A DNA stretch of 64,000 nt from DASZIT01 sp036264255 (GTDB lineage: Bacteria; Actinomycetota; Acidimicrobiia; Acidimicrobiales; RAAP-2), in NCBI GenBank assembly GCA_036264255.1, contig DATARI010000143.1, forward strand, positions 1 to 64,000, in the 5' to 3' direction. A model generated the notes under the pieces. That model did not search any database, was not told the DNA's origin, and was given only the letters and a program-made list of their open reading frames with translations. Within the stretch, counting starts at the first letter, position 1; the number at the start of each line of letters is the position of its first letter. This document shows positions 60,956 to 64,000 of the stretch, piece after piece. A program made the translations under genes and the position numbers.

Positions 60956-61037
60956 GGGAACCTCCGGAGTCGGCCGGCGGGCGCCGGATGGTGACGGTGT
61001 ATTGACTTTATAGCACTCGATGCCAAAATGGAAGCCT
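60956..61037. promoter_or_regulatory. Divergent mftA/mftR control region
   Basis: An AT-rich island, unusual for this region, spans about 61000-61030 and contains TTGACT (61002-61007, plus strand) and TATAAA-like sequence on the other strand. Both operons probably start here and the TetR-type regulator probably binds here. No strong symmetric operator is evident. Confidence 0.45.
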
Positions 61038-61727
61038 ATGACGGATGCGAACCCAGCGGGGGCCGGCGGGACCGGGGTCGTCGACAGCCCCCCGACCTCC
61101 GCCTCCCGCGGCCGACGACCCAGCACCACCCGGGAACAGATCGCCCGGCAGGCCCTCGATCTCTTCGATCGAGACGGGTTCGACGCCACCACCGTCGACA
61201 GGATCGCCACCGCGGCGGGGATCAGCCGGCGCACCTTCTTCCGCTACTACAACTCCAAACGGGACGTGGTGTGGGGGGAATTCGACGCCGAGCTGGTTCG
61301 GCTCCGGGACCAGCTGGTGGGCGCTCCCCGCGACGAGCCGATGATGGACGTGCTGCGCCGGGCGGTGGTGGCCACCAACCGGTTCGGGGCCGGGGAGCTG
61401 GACGAGCTCCGGATCCGGATGGGCCTGATCAGCACCGTCCCGGCCCTGGTGGCCCACTCGGCGGTGAGGTACGCCGAGTGGTGCGAGGTGGTTGCCGACT
61501 TCGTGGCCGGCCGGATCGGCGGGCCCCCCGGGGGTCTCGGGCCCCAGACGGTGGCCCGGGCGGCGCTGGGGACGGCCATGGCCGCCTTCGCCTGCTGGGC
61601 CAATCACGACACCGATGACCTCACCGGGGAGGTCGACGAGGCGTTCCGCCTCCTCGGCGACGGGTTCGACGAGGACCGGCTCCGGATCTGGGCCAGCCAG
61701 GACCGATCGAGGATCCCGGCCACCTGA
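61038..61727 (+). CDS. mftR: TetR-family regulator of the mycofactocin locus
   Basis: 229 residues. The N-terminal helix-turn-helix reads TREQIARQALDLFDRDGF, TTVDRIATAAGISRRTFFRYY, which matches the MftR type, followed by a helical ligand domain. In mycobacteria MftR responds to long-chain acyl-CoA. It is divergent from mftA and 93 bases upstream of the alcohol dehydrogenase. The ATG at 61038 is better placed behind GGAAG than the in-frame ATG at 61020. Confidence 0.85.
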   Translation: MTDANPAGAGGTGVVDSPPTSASRGRRPSTTREQIARQALDLFDRDGFDATTVDRIATAAGISRRTFFRYYNSKRDVVWGEFDAELVRLRDQLVGAPRDEPMMDVLRRAVVATNRFGAGELDELRIRMGLISTVPALVAHSAVRYAEWCEVVADFVAGRIGGPPGGLGPQTVARAALGTAMAAFACWANHDTDDLTGEVDEAFRLLGDGFDEDRLRIWASQDRSRIPAT

Positions 61728-61820
61728 CTCGACGCGACGACTGGGTCGGCGCGAAGCTGACGGGGTCGTGCGACGCCAGCGCCGCCGAGCCAGAGCCGCC
61801 AAAAGGGGAGGACCACTCAT

Positions 61821-62972
61821 ATGAAGACCCGCGCAGCAGTCTGTTTAGGGCTCCACGAACCGTGGAAGGTCGAAGAGATCGAGGTCGACGCCCCCGGACC
61901 CCACGAGGTGCGGGTCCAGATGGCCTATGCGGGCATGTGCCACTCCGACGAGCATCTGCGCACCGGCGATATGAACGCCGCGCCCGAAGTCCTCGAGGTA
62001 TTCGGGGTCAAGTCCCTCTTCCCGATCATCGGGGGCCACGAGGGTGCCGGCATCGTCTCCGAGGTGGGGCCGGGGGTCGAGACCCTGGTGGAGGGCGACC
62101 ACGTCGCCATGTCCTTCATCCCGTCCTGCGGGCGCTGCTTCTGGTGTGCGTCCGGCCGCCAGTATCTCTGCGACTTGGGCATGACCATCCTGGCCGGACC
62201 GATGTTCAGCGACGGCCAGTGGCGCCACCATCTGGACGGCGAGAACCTCAACCGGATGACCCAGCTCGGGACCTTCCAGGATTCGGTGCTGGCCAACGAG
62301 GCTTCGCTGGTCAAGATCGACCCCGGGGTGTCGTTGAAGGCGGCCGCCCTCATCAGCTGCGGCATCTCCACCGGCTTCGGCTCGGCGGTGGACCGGGCCA
62401 AGGTGAAGCCGGGAGAGACGGTGGTGGTGGTCGGCTGCGGCGGCGTCGGCTCCGGGGCGGTGCAGGGGGCCCGGCTGGCCGGTGCCCGTTACATCGTCGC
62501 CGTCGACCCGCTGCCCTTCAAGGTGGAGAAGGCGAAGGAGATCGGGGCCACCCATGGCGCCACTTCCATCCTCGACGCCGCTTTCCTCCTCCCCGAGCTC
62601 ACCGAGGGGCGGATGGCCGATGTGGTCATCCTCACTCCCGGGGTCCTCACCGGGGACCTGCTCGGGCCGGCGGTCCAGTTGTCCAGCAAGGACGGCCGGG
62701 TGGTGACGACCGCCATCGCTCCCTACAACCAGGAGGAGGTCACCCTCAACCTGTTCAACTTCGCCATGTTCAACCAGGCCCTGCTCGGAACCGTGTTCGG
62801 GTCCTCCAGCCCCCGGGTGCAGATCCCCAACCTGCTCCGCCTCTACCAGGCCGGCCTGCTCGAGGTGGACAAGCTGGTCACCCAGGAGTACAGCCTCGAC
62901 CAGGTCCAGAACGGCTACGACGATCTGGCCGCCGGGGTCAACGTCCGCGGCGTGGTCAAGTTCGACATCTGA
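61821..62972 (+). CDS. NDMA-dependent, mycofactocin-linked alcohol dehydrogenase
   Basis: 383 residues, zinc medium-chain dehydrogenase. The catalytic zinc ligands appear as Cys40 in GMCHSDEH, His73 and Glu74 in GGHEGAG. Structural zinc cysteines 103, 106, 109 and 117 lie in CGRCFWCASGRQYLC. The NAD motif is VVVGCGGVGSGAVQGA. It belongs with the nicotinoprotein alcohol dehydrogenases measured with the artificial acceptor NDMA, which need mycofactocin in vivo. AGGGGAGG precedes the ATG. Its position beside the mft genes supports this. Confidence 0.9.
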   Translation: MKTRAAVCLGLHEPWKVEEIEVDAPGPHEVRVQMAYAGMCHSDEHLRTGDMNAAPEVLEVFGVKSLFPIIGGHEGAGIVSEVGPGVETLVEGDHVAMSFIPSCGRCFWCASGRQYLCDLGMTILAGPMFSDGQWRHHLDGENLNRMTQLGTFQDSVLANEASLVKIDPGVSLKAAALISCGISTGFGSAVDRAKVKPGETVVVVGCGGVGSGAVQGARLAGARYIVAVDPLPFKVEKAKEIGATHGATSILDAAFLLPELTEGRMADVVILTPGVLTGDLLGPAVQLSSKDGRVVTTAIAPYNQEEVTLNLFNFAMFNQALLGTVFGSSSPRVQIPNLLRLYQAGLLEVDKLVTQEYSLDQVQNGYDDLAAGVNVRGVVKFDI

Positions 62973-62987
62973 TCTCGACCCCCGGGT

Positions 62988-63010
62988 CCCTCCCGCCGGA
63001 CGACGGAGGG
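62988..63010 (+). terminator. Weak hairpin after the alcohol dehydrogenase
   Basis: CCCTCC and GGAGGG pair around an 11-base loop 16 bases past the stop; no T-run follows. It may help end transcription. The rest of the 209-base gap shows no feature that I can support. Confidence 0.3.
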
Positions 63011-63181
63011 GCGACGTTCGTTCTCCATCGGATTCAGAGGCGCTGGTAGTCCCAGTTCATGAGGTGAAGCGCCGTACAGACGTCGAAGCGCGGGCTGTGT
63101 AGCCTTTGCCCACTGAAGGCGACTCGATCACTCGATCTGCCCTTGGCCGATTGTCCAAACGGGGACAAAGAGGGGGAATCG

Positions 63182-64000
63182 ATGAAGCCTGTTCGAGGCC
63201 GGGCACGCGCGGCGACGGTGGTGGCGTTGGTGGCGGGGATGCTGGTGACGTCAACAGGCGTGATCGGGCTGGCCGGTCCGGCCGGTGCCGCCACCCTCTC
63301 CACCCAGGTATTCAAATACACCGGGCATCCGGAGTCGTACACCGTGCCGGCCAACGTCGACAGCGTCACGGTGGTGGCCAGCGGGGGGGCGGGCGGCCAC
63401 GGCCACACCGCGGCGGGTGGGCGCGGCATCGAGGTCACCGCTCACACCGTGCTGGTGACGCCCGGCGCCCAGCTCCGGGTGGTGGTCGGCGGCGACGGTG
63501 GAACCGGCGCCGGTGGCGGCAAGCATCCGAACTCCGGGCACGGCGGCTACAACGGCGGAGGCGACGGATCCAAGGGCGGCGGCGGGGGCGGGGGGTTCTC
63601 TTACGTCCAGGCGGCCGACGGGACCCATCTGGTCATCGCCGGCGGCGGTGGGGGCGGGGCCGGCGGCGGTGTGGGCGGACCTCAGAATCCGCCCGGCACC
63701 CTCGACGGTCAGAACGGATCTCAGTCGGCGGGGACCCCGGAGGGAGGCCACGGCGGCGCCGTCAACGGCGGTGGAGCCGGCGGCCACAACAGCAGCCCCT
63801 TCGTCGGCGACGGCAAGGGCGTGGGACGCTACAGCGGCGGTAACGGGGGGGCGGGCCTCCTGCCGAACGTCGGCGGTGGCGGCGGCGGTGGAGGAGGTGG
63901 TTACTACGGCGGCGGCGGCGGCGCCGGGTCCGAAGGGGGCTCGGGCGGCGGCGGTGGCGCCGGGTCGAGCTTCATCATTCCCCGGGTCCTGATCGTCGTC
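63182..64000 (+). CDS. Secreted glycine-rich protein, N-terminal part (cut by window edge)
   Basis: 273 codons are visible; the gene runs on past base 64000. A signal peptide (RARAATVVALVAGMLVTSTG ... AGAA) is followed by a beta-rich segment FKYTGHPESYTVPANVDSVTV. Then comes an extended glycine-rich domain with GGGGGGGFSYV, HLVIAGGGGGGAGGG and similar clusters. Such domains occur in surface proteins and in the glycine-rich region of ALK-type receptors. The ATG at 63182 follows AGAGGGGGAATCG. Adhesion or surface-coat roles are guesses; the C-terminus is needed. Confidence 0.7.
   Translation, partial: MKPVRGRARAATVVALVAGMLVTSTGVIGLAGPAGAATLSTQVFKYTGHPESYTVPANVDSVTVVASGGAGGHGHTAAGGRGIEVTAHTVLVTPGAQLRVVVGGDGGTGAGGGKHPNSGHGGYNGGGDGSKGGGGGGGFSYVQAADGTHLVIAGGGGGGAGGGVGGPQNPPGTLDGQNGSQSAGTPEGGHGGAVNGGGAGGHNSSPFVGDGKGVGRYSGGNGGAGLLPNVGGGGGGGGGGYYGGGGGAGSEGGSGGGGGAGSSFIIPRVLIVV

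Noticed and set aside
61000..61030. A symmetric MftR operator
   Set aside because: GTGTATTGACT against GAGTGCTATAA matches at only a few positions, no better than chance for an AT-rich stretch.
63182..64000. PE_PGRS-type protein
   Set aside because: There is glycine richness but no PE domain, and a normal signal peptide is present instead.
1..64000. CRISPR arrays, insertion sequences, prophage or attachment sites
   Set aside because: No regularly spaced repeats, transposase motifs, integrase or terminal inverted repeats were seen on either strand.

Overview
The window is GC-rich throughout, tightly packed, and full of GTG/TTG starts and 4-base stop/start overlaps (ATGA, GTGA, TTGA). GlgE and a TreS-maltokinase fusion, Ku with LigD-type proteins, an Rpf-like protein and a mycofactocin cluster together point to an actinomycete-type bacterium (Actinomycetota). 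A deep lineage such as Acidimicrobiia is my inference; no rRNA, tRNA or species marker is present to settle it. I see no transposon, phage gene, CRISPR array or origin, so this looks like ordinary chromosome.

Layout. 1-936: start of a formate/nitrite-type transporter and a hemerythrin-domain protein. 1123-17235: a seven-gene alpha-glucan/trehalose operon (glgE, treS-mak, malQ, glgB, treZ, glgX, treY). 17445-20815: double-strand-break repair by end joining, with a split LigD (phosphoesterase-ligase, then polymerase) convergent with ku. 21026-26063: a mini membrane protein, pdxH, a DUF169 protein, an NfuA-like Fe-S protein, and an ATP-grasp plus radical-SAM pair whose radical-SAM member ends in a Cys-Cys tail. 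26079-31419: metE, a repeat-containing lipoprotein, an aquaporin and a patatin. 31416-35685: a MarR regulator with a two-subunit ABC exporter. 35757-46728: mixed metabolism, transport and regulation, including an aldehyde dehydrogenase, a secreted phospholipase C-type enzyme behind a PHO-box-like triple repeat, an MMPL transporter, a protein tyrosine phosphatase, an MFS/MarR pair and a metal receptor. 46968-48313: a cold-shock protein with a strong terminator and an Rpf-like secreted protein with a long leader. 48829-62972: a mycofactocin locus. 63182-64000: start of a secreted glycine-rich protein.

How the parts work together. The glucan operon links both directions between linear or branched glucan and trehalose. 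TreY and TreZ cut trehalose from glucan ends, GlgX debranches, and MalQ redistributes chains. TreS-Mak converts trehalose to maltose and then maltose-1-phosphate, GlgE polymerises that, and GlgB adds branches. The mycofactocin locus holds the precursor (mftA), its chaperone and radical-SAM maturase (mftB, mftC), the peptidase (mftE) and the glycosyltransferase (mftF). Divergent from these are a TetR-type regulator and an NDMA-type alcohol dehydrogenase, whose family is known to depend on mycofactocin. No mftD-type or mftG-type gene is visible in the window. Inserted between mftC and mftE are two tandem OYE/FadH-type flavoproteins and a complete ETF, ETF-quinone-oxidoreductase and ferredoxin set. 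That suggests reduced mycofactocin is re-oxidised into the quinone pool through ETF. This mycofactocin-ETF arrangement and the Cys-Cys-tailed radical-SAM/ATP-grasp pair are the most interesting content.
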